64,000 nt of DNA. It comes from Roseicyclus mahoneyensis. GTDB taxonomy: Bacteria > Pseudomonadota > Alphaproteobacteria > Rhodobacterales > Rhodobacteraceae. Below, one piece after another: positions 44,720 through 54,581 of the stretch (position 1 is the first letter of the stretch; each line of letters begins with the position of its first letter). The stretch lies in NCBI RefSeq assembly GCF_003148775.1, contig NZ_QGGW01000001.1, positions 434,001 to 498,000 of the forward strand, given 5' to 3'. Both the position numbers and the translations under genes were made by a program. The notes beneath the pieces were generated by a model that searched no databases, was not told where the DNA came from, and saw nothing but the letters and a program-made list of their open reading frames with translations.

Positions 44720-45877
44720 ATGACCCCCGGGGCGCGGCTTCAGGCGGCCATCGGCGTCTTGGACCAATGGTCTGCCGGGGTGCCCGTGGAGCAGGCCTTG
44801 ACCAATTGGGGGCGCGGTGCGCGCTATGCCGGGTCGGGCGACCGGGCCATGGTGCGCGATCACGTCTATGACGTGCTGCGCGCGCGTGGCAGCTGCGCGG
44901 CGCTAGGTGGTGGCGAAACCGGGCGGGCGCTGATCCTTGGGATGTTGCGACTGCAAGGCATTGACCCTGCGGGGCTTTTTACCGGTGCCGCTCATGCACC
45001 ATCAGCCCTGAGCGACGCGGAGGGGGTGGCGGGTGCGACCCCCGAGGCGGTCGCTGACGTGCCCGGCTGGACCGTTCCGCTGTTGCATGACCGGGTTGGG
45101 GGGGATTTGCCCGCTCTGCTTGACACCTTCCGCCATCGCGCTCCGCTTTACCTGCGGGTCAACCGGCGGCGGAGCACTCGTGCCGTGGCGATCGATCGCC
45201 TTTCGGCCGACGGTGTGGAGGCCATCGCCGACCCGCGGGTGGAGACGGCGCTTGAGGTGGCATCCGGGGCCCGACAGGTTAAATCTTCCGTCGCCTATGC
45301 CGAGGGGTGGGTCGAGCCGCAGGATCTTTCGGTGCAGCTGGCGCTGGCTGCCGTCGACTGGCCCGGCGGGCGCATCCTTGATTATTGCGCGGGCGGCGGG
45401 GGCAAGGCGCTGGCCATCTCAGACGCTTGTGCGGCGCAGGTTCTGGCCCATGACGCCGCACCGCGCCGGATGGCCGACCTGCCCCTGCGGGCTGAGCGGG
45501 CGGGCGTGCATATCCCGATCCTTGCGCCCTCTCAGCTTGCATCGGCCGGTCGCTTCGACGCGGTGCTGTGCGACGTGCCTTGTTCGGGCAGTGGCACCTG
45601 GCGGCGCGATCCGGAGGCCAAATGGCGGCTGACCCCGACCCGCTTGGCGGAGCTTGAGCAGATGCAGGCCGCCATCCTGGACGAGGCCGCCCCGCTGGTC
45701 CTGCCGGGGGGGCAGTTGGTCTACATGACCTGTTCGCTTTTTCGACGTGAGAACGAAGCGCAGGTCGACGCCTTTATCGCGCGTCATGCCGGTTGGTGGC
45801 TGGATCGGTCCGGCATCGACACGCCGCTTTCGGCATCGGACGGGTTCTTTCACGCCGTCCTGCGCGCGCCCGCCTGA
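44720..45877 (+). CDS. RsmB/NOP-family rRNA cytosine-C5 methyltransferase
   Basis: 385 residues. SAM site DYCAGGGGKALAI, motif IV CDVPCSGSGTWRR and motif VI MTCSLFRRENEAQ with the two catalytic cysteines. The N-terminal helical domain is short and lacks a clear NusB-like fold, so assignment as 'RsmB-family' is safer than RsmB itself. Often adjacent to guaB in this order. Confidence 0.87.
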   Translation: MTPGARLQAAIGVLDQWSAGVPVEQALTNWGRGARYAGSGDRAMVRDHVYDVLRARGSCAALGGGETGRALILGMLRLQGIDPAGLFTGAAHAPSALSDAEGVAGATPEAVADVPGWTVPLLHDRVGGDLPALLDTFRHRAPLYLRVNRRRSTRAVAIDRLSADGVEAIADPRVETALEVASGARQVKSSVAYAEGWVEPQDLSVQLALAAVDWPGGRILDYCAGGGGKALAISDACAAQVLAHDAAPRRMADLPLRAERAGVHIPILAPSQLASAGRFDAVLCDVPCSGSGTWRRDPEAKWRLTPTRLAELEQMQAAILDEAAPLVLPGGQLVYMTCSLFRRENEAQVDAFIARHAGWWLDRSGIDTPLSASDGFFHAVLRAPA

Positions 45878-45912
45878 GCTTGCCCGCACCATCCCACCGG
45901 ATTTGTGGTATT

Positions 45913-45928
45913 TTAAGCTTCGTTTAAC
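45913..45928 (+). promoter_or_regulatory. canonical CtrA binding site upstream of cckA
   Basis: TTAA-gcttcgt-TTAAC, an exact TTAA-N7-TTAAC match, 45 bp before the cckA start. The site implies that CtrA controls the kinase that activates it. Confidence 0.7.
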
Positions 45929-45972
45929 CATTGCATGGCTAGACATGGTCAAAACCATGCGCGTCTGGCGCG

Positions 45973-48342
45973 ATGATGGGGGTCCTTGTGACAGATGAGG
46001 CCGAAACCACGCGACGTTTGATCGGCGAGGGCATGCGAGCGCGGATGCAACCTGTCGTCATCATCGGCTGCGGGGTTCTCGCGGCGATGGGGGCCATCCT
46101 TGGCGGTCCGCTGGCGCCGCCCTGGACCGTCGCGCTATGGGCGATCTCGGGGGGCCTGTTCTCGGCAGGCCTGCTGCTGAGCCTGCGCCGGATCCGGCAA
46201 GTCCGGCGCCTGAGGGGGAACCTGCGCGCCGCGTTGGGCCTGATGCAGCATGATCCAAGCCCCTGTTTCTGCACCGATCCCGGTGGTGCGATCGTCTGCC
46301 AGAACGACGCCGCCATCCGCCGTTTTGGCGATCGGTCAGGCCAGTCCATGGCGCGTGCCATCTCGGGGATGCTGCCCAATGCCTCGGCTGTGGTCTTTCG
46401 CCACGAGACCGCGCTTGACCGGCGCAAATCGGCGCAGGAAACGGTCATAACCCCGCGCGGCACCGTGCGGCTCACGGCCCATGACCTTGGGGCGGGGGTG
46501 TTTTGGCGCATCGACGATCAGGGCACGGCCGCGCATCATGCGGGGGACGGGATCGGCCTGCCGATGATGGTGGTCAGCCAATCCGACACGGTTCTGTCGA
46601 TGAACGCCGCAATGCGCGATGTGCTCGGACGCCGGGCCACCGCGCTCGATGACGTGTTCGACGAGGTTCCCATCGTTGCGGGCCGCCGCATCCGTCTCAA
46701 GGCGACCACGGGCCCGATCGAGGTGATCCCGGTGGTGGTGGCGGCCCGCGATGGCCGGCGCGAGGTCTATGCCGTGCCCGGCCTGTCCGAACCACCCGCG
46801 GCCTCGGTCGCCGCGCGTGCGTTCGAGGCCTTGCCGGTCGCGCTTTTGCACATCGGGTCGGACGGGCGGCTTCTGGCCTCCAACCGCCATGCGCAACAGC
46901 TGCTCGACATGTCGCCCGATGCCTCCGGCACGCTGTCGGCCTTCGTCGAAGGGCTGGGGCGCCCGGTGAACGACTGGGTCATGGACACGCTGGCCGAACG
47001 CATTCCCGACCGCTCCGAGGTGGTCCGCGCGCGCAGACGCGATCAGGAATTGTTCGTACAGATCACGCTGAGCCGGATCACCGATGCCACCGGCCCCTCG
47101 CTCTTGGCGGTGCTGCATGACGCGACCGAGCTCAAGACGCTGGAACAGCAATTCGTGCAAAGCCAGAAGATGCAGGCCATCGGCGAACTGGCGGGCGGCG
47201 TGGCGCATGACTTCAACAACCTGCTGACCGCGATCACCGGGCATTGCGACCTGCTGATGCTGCGCCATGACCAGGGCGATCCCGATTATGCCGATCTCGT
47301 GCAGATCAATCAAAATGCCAACCGGGCGGCGGCGCTTGTCGGGCAATTGCTGGCCTTTTCGCGCAAACAGACGCTTGAGCCCGAGATCCTCGACCTGCGC
47401 GACACGATGGGGGAACTGACGCATCTGCTCAACCGGCTGGTGGGGGAAAAGATCAGCCTGACGCTCAGCCATGACCCGGCCCTCTTGCCGATCCGGGCCG
47501 ACCGGCGGCAGCTCGACCAGGTGATCATGAACCTTGTGGTGAATGCGCGCGATGCCATGCCCGACGGCGGCGAGATCCGGGTGGAGACGCGCGTGGTGCG
47601 CCTGACGGAACCGATGTATCGCGACCGGGCCGAGGTGCCGGCCGGGCGCTATGTCACGATCCGGGTGCGCGATCAGGGTCATGGCATCCCGCCCGACAAG
47701 CTGACGCGCATCTTCGAGCCTTTCTTCACCACCAAGCGCGTGGGAGAAGGGACGGGACTGGGCCTGTCGATGGCCTACGGCATCGTCAAGCAGACCGGCG
47801 GTTATATCTTTGTGGACAGCGTGGTTGGCGTGGGCAGCACCTTCACCATCTACTGTCCGGCCTATGACCTGCCCGCAGTGGACCCTGTCGCCTTGCCCGA
47901 AGTGGCAAGCCCCGCGCCACCTTGCGCCGACGCCGACACGGTGGCCGGCGCGACGATGTCGCTGCGCGCCACCGATGGCCCGGCCGTGGTCATGCTGGTC
48001 GAGGACGAGGCGCCTGTGCGCGCCTTCGCCTCGCGTGCGCTCCGGCTCAGGGGCTATACCGTGATCGAGGCCGATTGCGCGGAGGATGCGCTGTCACAAC
48101 TGGAGGATGCCGAACTGGCCGTCGATCTCTTCGTCACCGATGTGGTCATGCCCGGCATGGACGGCCCGTCATGGGTCCGGCAGGCGCTGGAGCGGCGGCC
48201 CGGCGTCAAGGTGGTTTTCGTCTCGGGCTATGCCGAGGAGCAACTGGAAAATGGCTCCATCGGGATCCCCAATTCGGTGTTTCTGGCCAAGCCCTTTTCG
48301 CTGACCGACCTGACCGAGACGGTGCAGCGCCAATTGCACTGA
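45973..48342 (+). CDS. cckA: hybrid histidine kinase CckA
   Basis: 789 residues. Two transmembrane helices (about 20-70), two PAS-like domains, the HisKA H-box with H412 in GGVAHDFNNLLTAI, HATPase motifs (NLVVNARDAMPDGG; GTGLGLSMAYGIV), then a receiver domain with phosphoacceptor D723 in FVTDVVMPGMDG. This architecture is that of CckA, the top of the CckA-ChpT-CtrA phosphorelay controlling motility, cell cycle and gene-transfer agents in Rhodobacterales. ChpT and CtrA are not in the window. A CtrA box lies upstream. Confidence 0.93.
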   Translation: MMGVLVTDEAETTRRLIGEGMRARMQPVVIIGCGVLAAMGAILGGPLAPPWTVALWAISGGLFSAGLLLSLRRIRQVRRLRGNLRAALGLMQHDPSPCFCTDPGGAIVCQNDAAIRRFGDRSGQSMARAISGMLPNASAVVFRHETALDRRKSAQETVITPRGTVRLTAHDLGAGVFWRIDDQGTAAHHAGDGIGLPMMVVSQSDTVLSMNAAMRDVLGRRATALDDVFDEVPIVAGRRIRLKATTGPIEVIPVVVAARDGRREVYAVPGLSEPPAASVAARAFEALPVALLHIGSDGRLLASNRHAQQLLDMSPDASGTLSAFVEGLGRPVNDWVMDTLAERIPDRSEVVRARRRDQELFVQITLSRITDATGPSLLAVLHDATELKTLEQQFVQSQKMQAIGELAGGVAHDFNNLLTAITGHCDLLMLRHDQGDPDYADLVQINQNANRAAALVGQLLAFSRKQTLEPEILDLRDTMGELTHLLNRLVGEKISLTLSHDPALLPIRADRRQLDQVIMNLVVNARDAMPDGGEIRVETRVVRLTEPMYRDRAEVPAGRYVTIRVRDQGHGIPPDKLTRIFEPFFTTKRVGEGTGLGLSMAYGIVKQTGGYIFVDSVVGVGSTFTIYCPAYDLPAVDPVALPEVASPAPPCADADTVAGATMSLRATDGPAVVMLVEDEAPVRAFASRALRLRGYTVIEADCAEDALSQLEDAELAVDLFVTDVVMPGMDGPSWVRQALERRPGVKVVFVSGYAEEQLENGSIGIPNSVFLAKPFSLTDLTETVQRQLH

Positions 48343-48345
48343 GGC

Positions 48346-48942
48346 CTACGGCGCGAGGCTGTCCCACAGCGCGAAATCTGCCCCGGCTTCATGGCGCAGG
48401 CGCTTTTCGGTCTCTGGCGCCAGCGTCACCTCGGTGTGGGGCGAGACGTTGCGCTGCGTCAATTCCAGCTTTTGTCCCAACCGGTTCTCCAAAAAGCCAA
48501 TAGCCAGATCGAGCGTCTCGTAGCGGAACAGATGGTCGACGATGACCTTGCCCCCTGCATCCGAGACAAAGCGTGACTGTCGCCCCACGCGGGCAAACTC
48601 CGGCTCTGGATCGGCCAGCCACCCCTCGACGAAGGTGTCGAAGCCGATCCCGGCCGTAGAGGTCTCGCTGCCCGCGATCTCGGGCCGGGCGCGGTAGCGG
48701 TGCCAGCTTTTCAGCCAGTCGACCGGCTCGCGGATCACCGCCATCGTTTCCAGCCGCCGACCGCCCTTGTTCTCGAAGAACGGCGCCAACTGGTTGCGCC
48801 AGCGCCGGGCGGTGACATGCTTTTTCTCGGGCGGGTTGAGAATCGCCGCATCCGCATGAGGCAGTAGAGCCTCTTCCAGCGCTGTCGTGCCCGTCTTGGG
48901 CACCGCCAGCAGCACGAGTTTCGCCTTCCAGAACAACAACAT
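48346..48942 (-). CDS. sulfotransferase-like protein
   Basis: 198 residues from the ATG at 48942. The N-terminal phosphosulfate-binding loop LLAVPKTGTTALEEAL and a later VIREPVDWLKSWHRYR 3'-phosphate motif mark the sulfotransferase fold. It is shorter than most, consistent with the Rhodobacterales 'sulfotransferase family' group. The acceptor is unknown. A near-CtrA box lies about 30 bp upstream. Convergent with cckA. Confidence 0.75.
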   Translation of the reverse strand: MLLFWKAKLVLLAVPKTGTTALEEALLPHADAAILNPPEKKHVTARRWRNQLAPFFENKGGRRLETMAVIREPVDWLKSWHRYRARPEIAGSETSTAGIGFDTFVEGWLADPEPEFARVGRQSRFVSDAGGKVIVDHLFRYETLDLAIGFLENRLGQKLELTQRNVSPHTEVTLAPETEKRLRHEAGADFALWDSLAP

Positions 48943-48971
48943 GGAGAATTCCTCGCGGCAGGTCGTCTGCG

Positions 48972-48986
48972 GTAACCCGTCCTTAA
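48972..48986 (-). promoter_or_regulatory. near-consensus CtrA box before the sulfotransferase gene
   Basis: On the minus strand TTAA-N7-TTAC, one base short of TTAA-N7-TTAA, 30 bp upstream of the start. Weak by itself. Confidence 0.35.
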
Positions 48987-49030
48987 CCAATCTCGCGAAA
49001 ACTGCAGGGAGACAAGAATTTACTTGAAGT

Positions 49031-49045
49031 GTTCGCGTTTTGTTT
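49031..49045 (+). promoter_or_regulatory. near-consensus SOS (LexA) box
   Basis: GTTC-N7-GTTT upstream of recA; one mismatch to the alphaproteobacterial direct repeat GTTC-N7-GTTC. Confidence 0.5.
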
Positions 49046-49059
49046 GCATGAGTGATCGG

Positions 49060-49074
49060 GAACAAGAGGTGAAC
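49060..49074 (-). promoter_or_regulatory. exact SOS (LexA) box
   Basis: GAAC-AAGAGGT-GAAC, the exact complement-strand form of GTTC-N7-GTTC, 55 bp before the recA ATG. It lies within the probable recA leader. Confidence 0.75.
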
Positions 49075-49128
49075 ACGAGCATCCCGTTGCCGCTATGCCT
49101 GCAACGTGGAATAAGGGAGCCCTACGCA

Positions 49129-50208
49129 ATGGCAACGGCAAATCTTCTCGACATGACCGACCGCAAACAAGCCGACAAGCAAAAGGCGCTCGACAGCGCG
49201 CTGGCCCAGATCGAACGCCAGTTCGGCAAGGGCTCCATCATGAGGCTTGGGGGCGACAACGTCCTCAAGGATATCGAGTCGACCTCGACCGGCTCGCTCG
49301 GCCTCGATATCGCGCTGGGGATCGGCGGCCTGCCCAAGGGGCGGATCATCGAGATCTACGGGCCCGAAAGCTCGGGCAAGACCACGCTGACGCTGCATGT
49401 GGTGGCCGAAGAACAGAAAAAGGGCGGCGTCTGCGCCTTTGTTGACGCCGAACATGCGCTCGACCCGCAATATGCGAAAAAGCTGGGCGTGAACCTCGAT
49501 GAGCTTCTGATCTCGCAGCCCGACACCGGCGAACAGGCGCTTGAGATCGTCGACACACTGGTGCGCTCGGGCGCGGTCAGCCTTGTGGTGGTCGATTCGG
49601 TTGCCGCGCTGACACCCAAGTCGGAGCTTGAGGGCGACATGGGCGACAGCTCGGTCGGTGTGCATGCTCGCCTGATGTCTCAGGCGATGCGCAAGTTGAC
49701 CGGGTCGATCAGCCGCTCGAACTGCATGGTGATCTTCATCAATCAGATCCGGATGAAGATCGGCGTGATGTTCGGCAGCCCGGAGACCACGACAGGCGGC
49801 AACGCGTTGAAATTCTATGCCTCCGTCCGGCTCGACATCCGCCGCATCGGCTCGATCAAGGATCGCGATGAGGTTGTGGGCAACCAGACCCGCGTGAAGG
49901 TCGTCAAGAACAAGGTCGCACCACCCTTCAAGCAGGTGGAATTCGACATCATGTATGGCGACGGCATCTCCAAGACCGGCGAACTGGTCGACATGGGCGT
50001 GAAGGCCGGCATCGTCGAGAAATCGGGGTCGTGGTACTCCTACGGCGACGAGCGGATCGGTCAGGGGCGCGAGAACGCCAAGCAGTTCCTGCGCGACCAT
50101 CCCGCCGTCGCGCTGGAATTGGAGGACAAGATCCGCGCCTCTCACGGGCTCGATTTCGGGATCTCCGGTGGCGACGAGGACAGCGCCATGGACATGGTCG
50201 ACGACTGA
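49129..50208 (+). CDS. recA: recombinase RecA
   Basis: 359 residues; strand exchange and LexA co-protease. Walker A GPESSGKT at 78-85, Walker B VVDSVAAL, and loop L2 ([26 protein letters not shown]) are intact. The start at 49129 ([13 protein letters not shown]) follows AAGGGAG; longer upstream starts run through the SOS box and are unlikely. SOS control is expected from the two boxes upstream. Ended by an intrinsic terminator. Confidence 0.97.
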   Translation: MATANLLDMTDRKQADKQKALDSALAQIERQFGKGSIMRLGGDNVLKDIESTSTGSLGLDIALGIGGLPKGRIIEIYGPESSGKTTLTLHVVAEEQKKGGVCAFVDAEHALDPQYAKKLGVNLDELLISQPDTGEQALEIVDTLVRSGAVSLVVVDSVAALTPKSELEGDMGDSSVGVHARLMSQAMRKLTGSISRSNCMVIFINQIRMKIGVMFGSPETTTGGNALKFYASVRLDIRRIGSIKDRDEVVGNQTRVKVVKNKVAPPFKQVEFDIMYGDGISKTGELVDMGVKAGIVEKSGSWYSYGDERIGQGRENAKQFLRDHPAVALELEDKIRASHGLDFGISGGDEDSAMDMVDD

Positions 50209-50277
50209 CCCGGACACGTAAGGCCGACCGCTCGACGCGGTCCACGCAGCGCCTGATGCACAGACTGCACAGATAAG

Positions 50278-50303
50278 GACGGTCCATTGGGGCCGTCTTT
50301 TTT
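50278..50303 (+). terminator. intrinsic terminator of recA
   Basis: GACGGTCC-ATT-GGGGCCGTC stem followed by seven T residues: a classical rho-independent terminator 70 bp past recA. Confidence 0.85.
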
Positions 50304-50394
50304 CGTCGTGGGCTGTGCGGGCCGTGGACAGGGGGCGGGTGCGGGGATACATCCGGTCTCCGACACGTGACAGCCCACACCAGCGCGAGACCCG

Positions 50395-53055
50395 ATGGCC
50401 AGCCTCAACGACATCCGCAGCACTTTCCTCGAGTATTTCCGCCGCAACGGTCATGAGGTCGTGGCCTCTAGCCCGCTGGTGCCGCGCAACGACCCGACAC
50501 TGATGTTCACCAATTCGGGGATGGTGCAGTTCAAGAACCTCTTCACCGGGGTGGAACGCCGCGATTATGTGCGGGCCACGACCGCGCAAAAATGCGTGCG
50601 CGCGGGCGGCAAGCACAATGACCTCGACAATGTGGGCTATACTGCGCGCCACCACACGTTTTTCGAGATGCTGGGGAATTTCAGCTTCGGCAACTATTTC
50701 AAGGATGCCGCGATCCCCTATGCGTGGGAGCTCATCACGAAGGACTTCGGGATCGACAAGTCGCGTCTGCTGACGACGGTCTACCACACCGATGATGAGG
50801 CCTTCGAGATCTGGAAGAAGGTCGGCGTGCCCGAGGACCGGATCATCCGCATCGCGACCTCTGACAATTTCTGGCAGATGGGCCCCACCGGGCCCTGCGG
50901 CCCCTGCACCGAGATCTTCTACGATCATGGCGACCACATCTGGGGCGGCCCGCCGGGCAGCGCGGACGAGGATGGCGACCGGTTCATCGAGATCTGGAAC
51001 GTCGTCTTCATGCAAAACGAGCAATTCGCCGATGGCACCATGGTGCCGCTTCAGATGCAGTCGATCGACACCGGCATGGGGCTGGAACGGGTCGGTGCGC
51101 TGTTGCAAGGCAAGCACGACAACTACGACACCGATCTGATGCGCGCTTTGATCGAAGCCTCGGCCCATGCCACCAGCGTGGACCCCGACGGCCCCAAGAA
51201 CGTCCACCACCGGGTGATCGCCGATCACCTGCGGTCGTGCTCCTTTCTGATCGCAGATGGGGTCATGCCCGGCAACGAGGGGCGCGGCTATGTCCTGCGC
51301 CGGATCATGCGCCGCGCGATGCGCCATGCGCATCTGCTGGGCGCGCAAGATCCGCTGATGCACCGGCTGGTCCCCTCGCTGGTGCAGCAGATGGGGCAGG
51401 CCTATCCGGAACTGGGCCGTGCGCAGGCGCTGATCAGCGAGACCCTCAAGCTTGAGGAGGAACGGTTCCGCACCACGCTTGATCGCGGTCTGAAGCTGCT
51501 GGACGAGGAAATGGCGGGGCTGCCCGCGGATGCGGCGCTGCCCGGGGCTGCGGCCTTCAAGCTTTATGATACCTACGGGTTCCCGCTCGACCTGACGCAA
51601 GACGCGCTGCGCGAAAAGGGCCGGTCGGTCGATACCGACGGTTTCGACGCCGCCATGGCAGAACAAAAAGCCAAGGCGCGCGCGGCATGGTCGGGCACGG
51701 GCGAACAGGCCGATGCCGCGATCTGGTTCGATCTGGCCGAGGCGCATGGGGCGACAGAGTTCCTGGGCTACGACACCGAACGGGCCGAAGGTCAGCTTCT
51801 GGCCCTGGTGCGCGACGGCGTGGCCGTCGCTGCGGCGCAGGCAGGCGAGACCCTTGCTATCGTGGTCAACCAGACGCCGTTCTACGCGGAATCGGGCGGG
51901 CAGGTGGGTGACACCGGCATGATCCGCACCGCCACGGGCCTTGCCCGCGTGACGGACACGAAAAAGGTCGCGGGCCTGTTCTTGCACATGGCCGAGGTGG
52001 CCGAGGGCGAGATGAAGCCGGGGCAGGGCGCGGAGCTGGAGGTGGACCACGACCGCCGCGCCACGATCCGGGCCAACCATTCCGCCACACACCTGCTACA
52101 TGAGGCCCTGCGCCGCGCCTTGGGCGATCATGTGGCGCAGCGGGGCAGCCTGAACGCTCCCGACCGGCTGCGCTTTGACTTCAGCCATGCCAAGCCTCTG
52201 ACCCGCACGGAATACGCGCAGGTCGAGGCCGAGGTGAACGCCTTCATCCGCCAGAACGCACCGGTGGAAACGCGGATCATGACGCCAGATGCCGCGCGTG
52301 ATCTGGGCGCGCAGGCGCTGTTTGGCGAGAAATACGGCGACGAGGTGCGCGTGGTGTCGATGGGCACTCTGCCCGGATCGGGCAAGGGGGCGGACCGCCA
52401 AACCTATTCGCTGGAACTGTGCGGCGGCACACATGTGCGCCAGACGGGTGACATCGGTCTTTTCGCGATCACGGCAGAACAGGCATCAGCCTCCGGGGTG
52501 CGCCGGATCGAGGCGCTGACCGGGGCCGCCGCCATGGCGATGCTGCGCACGCGCGACGAGACGCTGTCGCGGGTGGAAGAGACGCTGAAAACCAGCGGTG
52601 ATGACCTGCCGCTGCGGGTGGAAAGCCTGCTCGATGAGCGCCGCAAGCTGGAGAACGAAGTGGCGCAACTGCGCCGCGCGCTGGCCATGGCGGGTGGGGC
52701 CGGCCAAGCGCCACAAGAGGCGCGGCAGGTGAACGGTATCGCCTTCCACGCGCAGGCCTTGACGGGTGTGACGGGCAAGGATCTGGCGGGCCTCATCGAC
52801 GAGCACAAGGCGCGCATCGGATCGGGCGCGGTGCTGCTGATCGCCGATACCGGCGACAAGGCTGCGGTGGCCGCAGGCGTGACCGAGGATCTGACCGGGC
52901 GCCTGTCGGCTGTGGACCTTGTGCGTGCGGCGGTCGAGGAGCTGGGTGGCAAGGGCGGCGGTGGCCGTCCCGATTTCGCCCAAGGTGGCGGCAGGGATGC
53001 CGCGAATGTCTCGGCCGCCATCGCGGCCGCCGAAACCGTTCTCAAGGGAGTTTGA
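50395..53055 (+). CDS. alaS: alanyl-tRNA synthetase
   Basis: 886 residues with all domains: class II catalytic core ([10 protein letters not shown]), tRNA-recognition region, editing domain with HSATHLLH and CGGTHV metal ligands, and the C-terminal oligomerisation domain ending in a [13 protein letters not shown] glycine motif. recA-alaS adjacency is common in alphaproteobacteria. Separate AlaX at 15221 adds editing capacity. Confidence 0.96.
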   Translation: MASLNDIRSTFLEYFRRNGHEVVASSPLVPRNDPTLMFTNSGMVQFKNLFTGVERRDYVRATTAQKCVRAGGKHNDLDNVGYTARHHTFFEMLGNFSFGNYFKDAAIPYAWELITKDFGIDKSRLLTTVYHTDDEAFEIWKKVGVPEDRIIRIATSDNFWQMGPTGPCGPCTEIFYDHGDHIWGGPPGSADEDGDRFIEIWNVVFMQNEQFADGTMVPLQMQSIDTGMGLERVGALLQGKHDNYDTDLMRALIEASAHATSVDPDGPKNVHHRVIADHLRSCSFLIADGVMPGNEGRGYVLRRIMRRAMRHAHLLGAQDPLMHRLVPSLVQQMGQAYPELGRAQALISETLKLEEERFRTTLDRGLKLLDEEMAGLPADAALPGAAAFKLYDTYGFPLDLTQDALREKGRSVDTDGFDAAMAEQKAKARAAWSGTGEQADAAIWFDLAEAHGATEFLGYDTERAEGQLLALVRDGVAVAAAQAGETLAIVVNQTPFYAESGGQVGDTGMIRTATGLARVTDTKKVAGLFLHMAEVAEGEMKPGQGAELEVDHDRRATIRANHSATHLLHEALRRALGDHVAQRGSLNAPDRLRFDFSHAKPLTRTEYAQVEAEVNAFIRQNAPVETRIMTPDAARDLGAQALFGEKYGDEVRVVSMGTLPGSGKGADRQTYSLELCGGTHVRQTGDIGLFAITAEQASASGVRRIEALTGAAAMAMLRTRDETLSRVEETLKTSGDDLPLRVESLLDERRKLENEVAQLRRALAMAGGAGQAPQEARQVNGIAFHAQALTGVTGKDLAGLIDEHKARIGSGAVLLIADTGDKAAVAAGVTEDLTGRLSAVDLVRAAVEELGGKGGGGRPDFAQGGGRDAANVSAAIAAAETVLKGV

Positions 53056-53058
53056 ACG

Positions 53059-53349
53059 ATGCCCGGTGCCTATTGGATTGCCCATGTGACTGTCAGCGAC
53101 AACGAGGCCTATACAAAATATGCGGCGCTGGCGACGCAAGCCATCATTGAACACGGCGGCACCTTCCTTGCCCGTGGTGGTCGTGCCATCCAGAAGGAAG
53201 GCCGCGCCCATCCGCGCAACGTGGTGGCCCGTTTTCCAAGTCTTGAGGCAGCCAATGCCTGCTATGAGAGCGCAACTTACCAAGAGGCGCTGAGCCATGC
53301 GCAGGGTGCGTCCGAGCGGGATCTGGTGCTGGTCGAGGCGCTGGACTGA
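53059..53349 (+). CDS. DUF1330 domain protein
   Basis: 96 residues: dimeric alpha/beta barrel fold with AYWIAHVTVSDNEAYTKYAA and VVARFPSLEAANACYESATYQ. The family function is unknown. It starts 3 bp after alaS, so it is cotranscribed. Confidence 0.85.
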   Translation: MPGAYWIAHVTVSDNEAYTKYAALATQAIIEHGGTFLARGGRAIQKEGRAHPRNVVARFPSLEAANACYESATYQEALSHAQGASERDLVLVEALD

Positions 53350-53515
53350 AACGCGGACAGGCTTGATTGCGGCGGGGTCTGCCCCCGCCGCGCGCGCCTG
53401 AGGCGGCCTTACCGTTCCTCCGCACAAACGTCTGGTTGAAAAGCATCGCCGCGCCATCGGGGCCAAGGACGCGGATCTCGTCGGCCTCAGCGCGGTCAGG
53501 CGATCTTGCTGCGGG

Positions 53516-53752
53516 TCAGGTCGCCGGCGGGGCGGTGCGTGCCTTGGCCAGCCGTTCGGCCAGAATCTTGCGCGCGCGCGCCTCGGCGATGCGGACGCGC
53601 ACGGCGGTGCGGAACAGTTCCTCGGTCGTGGGCGACGACGCGCCGACCGCTTGCGCGATCTGCTCGATCAGCCGATCGTCGCCCAGTTCCTCGGCGGCCT
53701 TGATCGTGTCCAGCGCCAGCTTGTCGGCGAGGTCTTCGGCGATGCGGCTCAT
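53516..53752 (-). CDS. small conserved helical protein, unknown function
   Basis: 78 residues, mostly charged helix (MSRIAEDLADKLALDTIKAAEELGDD). No domain is recognised. It starts 9 bp after the hydrolase gene on the same strand, so the two are in one operon. Composition and start are convincing as a real gene. Confidence 0.6.
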   Translation of the reverse strand: MSRIAEDLADKLALDTIKAAEELGDDRLIEQIAQAVGASSPTTEELFRTAVRVRIAEARARKILAERLAKARTAPPAT

Positions 53753-53761
53753 CTGCAGGCC

Positions 53762-54415
53762 TCAGCGCGAGGATTCGGTCAGGCGGCGGCGCACATAAGT
53801 CTGCACGCTCTCGATCATCGGGTCCATGTGCGGGTCCTCGAAGAAATGGCCGGCGCCCTCGACCTCCTGATGGGTGATGGTGATGCCCTTTTGCTCATGG
53901 AGCTTGTCGACGAGGATGCGGGTATCTTGCGGTTTGGCCACGCGGTCGGACGCGCCGTTGATGACAAGGCCCGAAGCCGGGCAGGGCGCGAGGAAGCTGA
54001 AGTCATACATGTTGGCGGGCGGGCTGACCGAGATGAAGCCGGTGATCTCGGGCCGGCGCATCAAGAGCTGCATCCCGATCCAGGCGCCAAAAGAAAAGCC
54101 CGCGACCCAGCAATGCTTGGAATTGGGGTTCATTGCCTGCAGGTAATCCAGCGCCGAGGCCGCATCGCTGAGTTCCCCGATGCCTTGGTCGTATTCGCCC
54201 TGTGAGCGGCCGACGCCTCGGAAGTTGAACCGCAGCACGGTGAAGCCGATCTTGTGAAAGGCGTAGTGCAGGTTGTAGACGACCCTGTTGTTCATCGTGC
54301 CGCCGAATTGCGGATGCGGGTGCAAGATGATGGCGATGGGCGCGTCCTTGGCCTTTTGCGGATGGTAGCGGCCTTCGAGCCGGCCCTCGGGGCCGGGGAA
54401 AATCACCTCGGGCAA
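53762..54415 (-). CDS. alpha/beta hydrolase (dienelactone hydrolase-like)
   Basis: 217 residues from a TTG preceded by GAGGAG. Oxyanion segment HPHPQFGGTMNN, nucleophile serine in AGFSFGAW (G-x-S-x-G), acid and base in GASDRV and GAGHFF. This pattern fits the small cytosolic alpha/beta hydrolases of the YpfH/DUF-like group often called 'alpha/beta hydrolase'. Substrate unknown. Confidence 0.83.
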   Translation of the reverse strand: MPEVIFPGPEGRLEGRYHPQKAKDAPIAIILHPHPQFGGTMNNRVVYNLHYAFHKIGFTVLRFNFRGVGRSQGEYDQGIGELSDAASALDYLQAMNPNSKHCWVAGFSFGAWIGMQLLMRRPEITGFISVSPPANMYDFSFLAPCPASGLVINGASDRVAKPQDTRILVDKLHEQKGITITHQEVEGAGHFFEDPHMDPMIESVQTYVRRRLTESSR

Positions 54416-54581
54416 ACACGTTCTCCTCAAGCGCGGCAAGGGCGGCGGCCTGCTTGACGGGGCAGGGGGCGCTCCCTAGAACCAATTAAATTCCGTCCGG
54501 CGCCATGTGGCGGAACCCGGGTCGTTTCGCAGTTAAGCGCGCCGATCGGAAAGGTCAATCTTTGCAGGGGGTCGGGCCGCG

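Noticed and set aside
49093-52092. Very long open frame (about 1000 codons) antisense to recA and alaS
   Set aside because: It lies wholly opposite two certain genes, has no recognisable domain and shows the Arg/His/Gly-rich composition that GC-rich codon bias gives to antisense frames.
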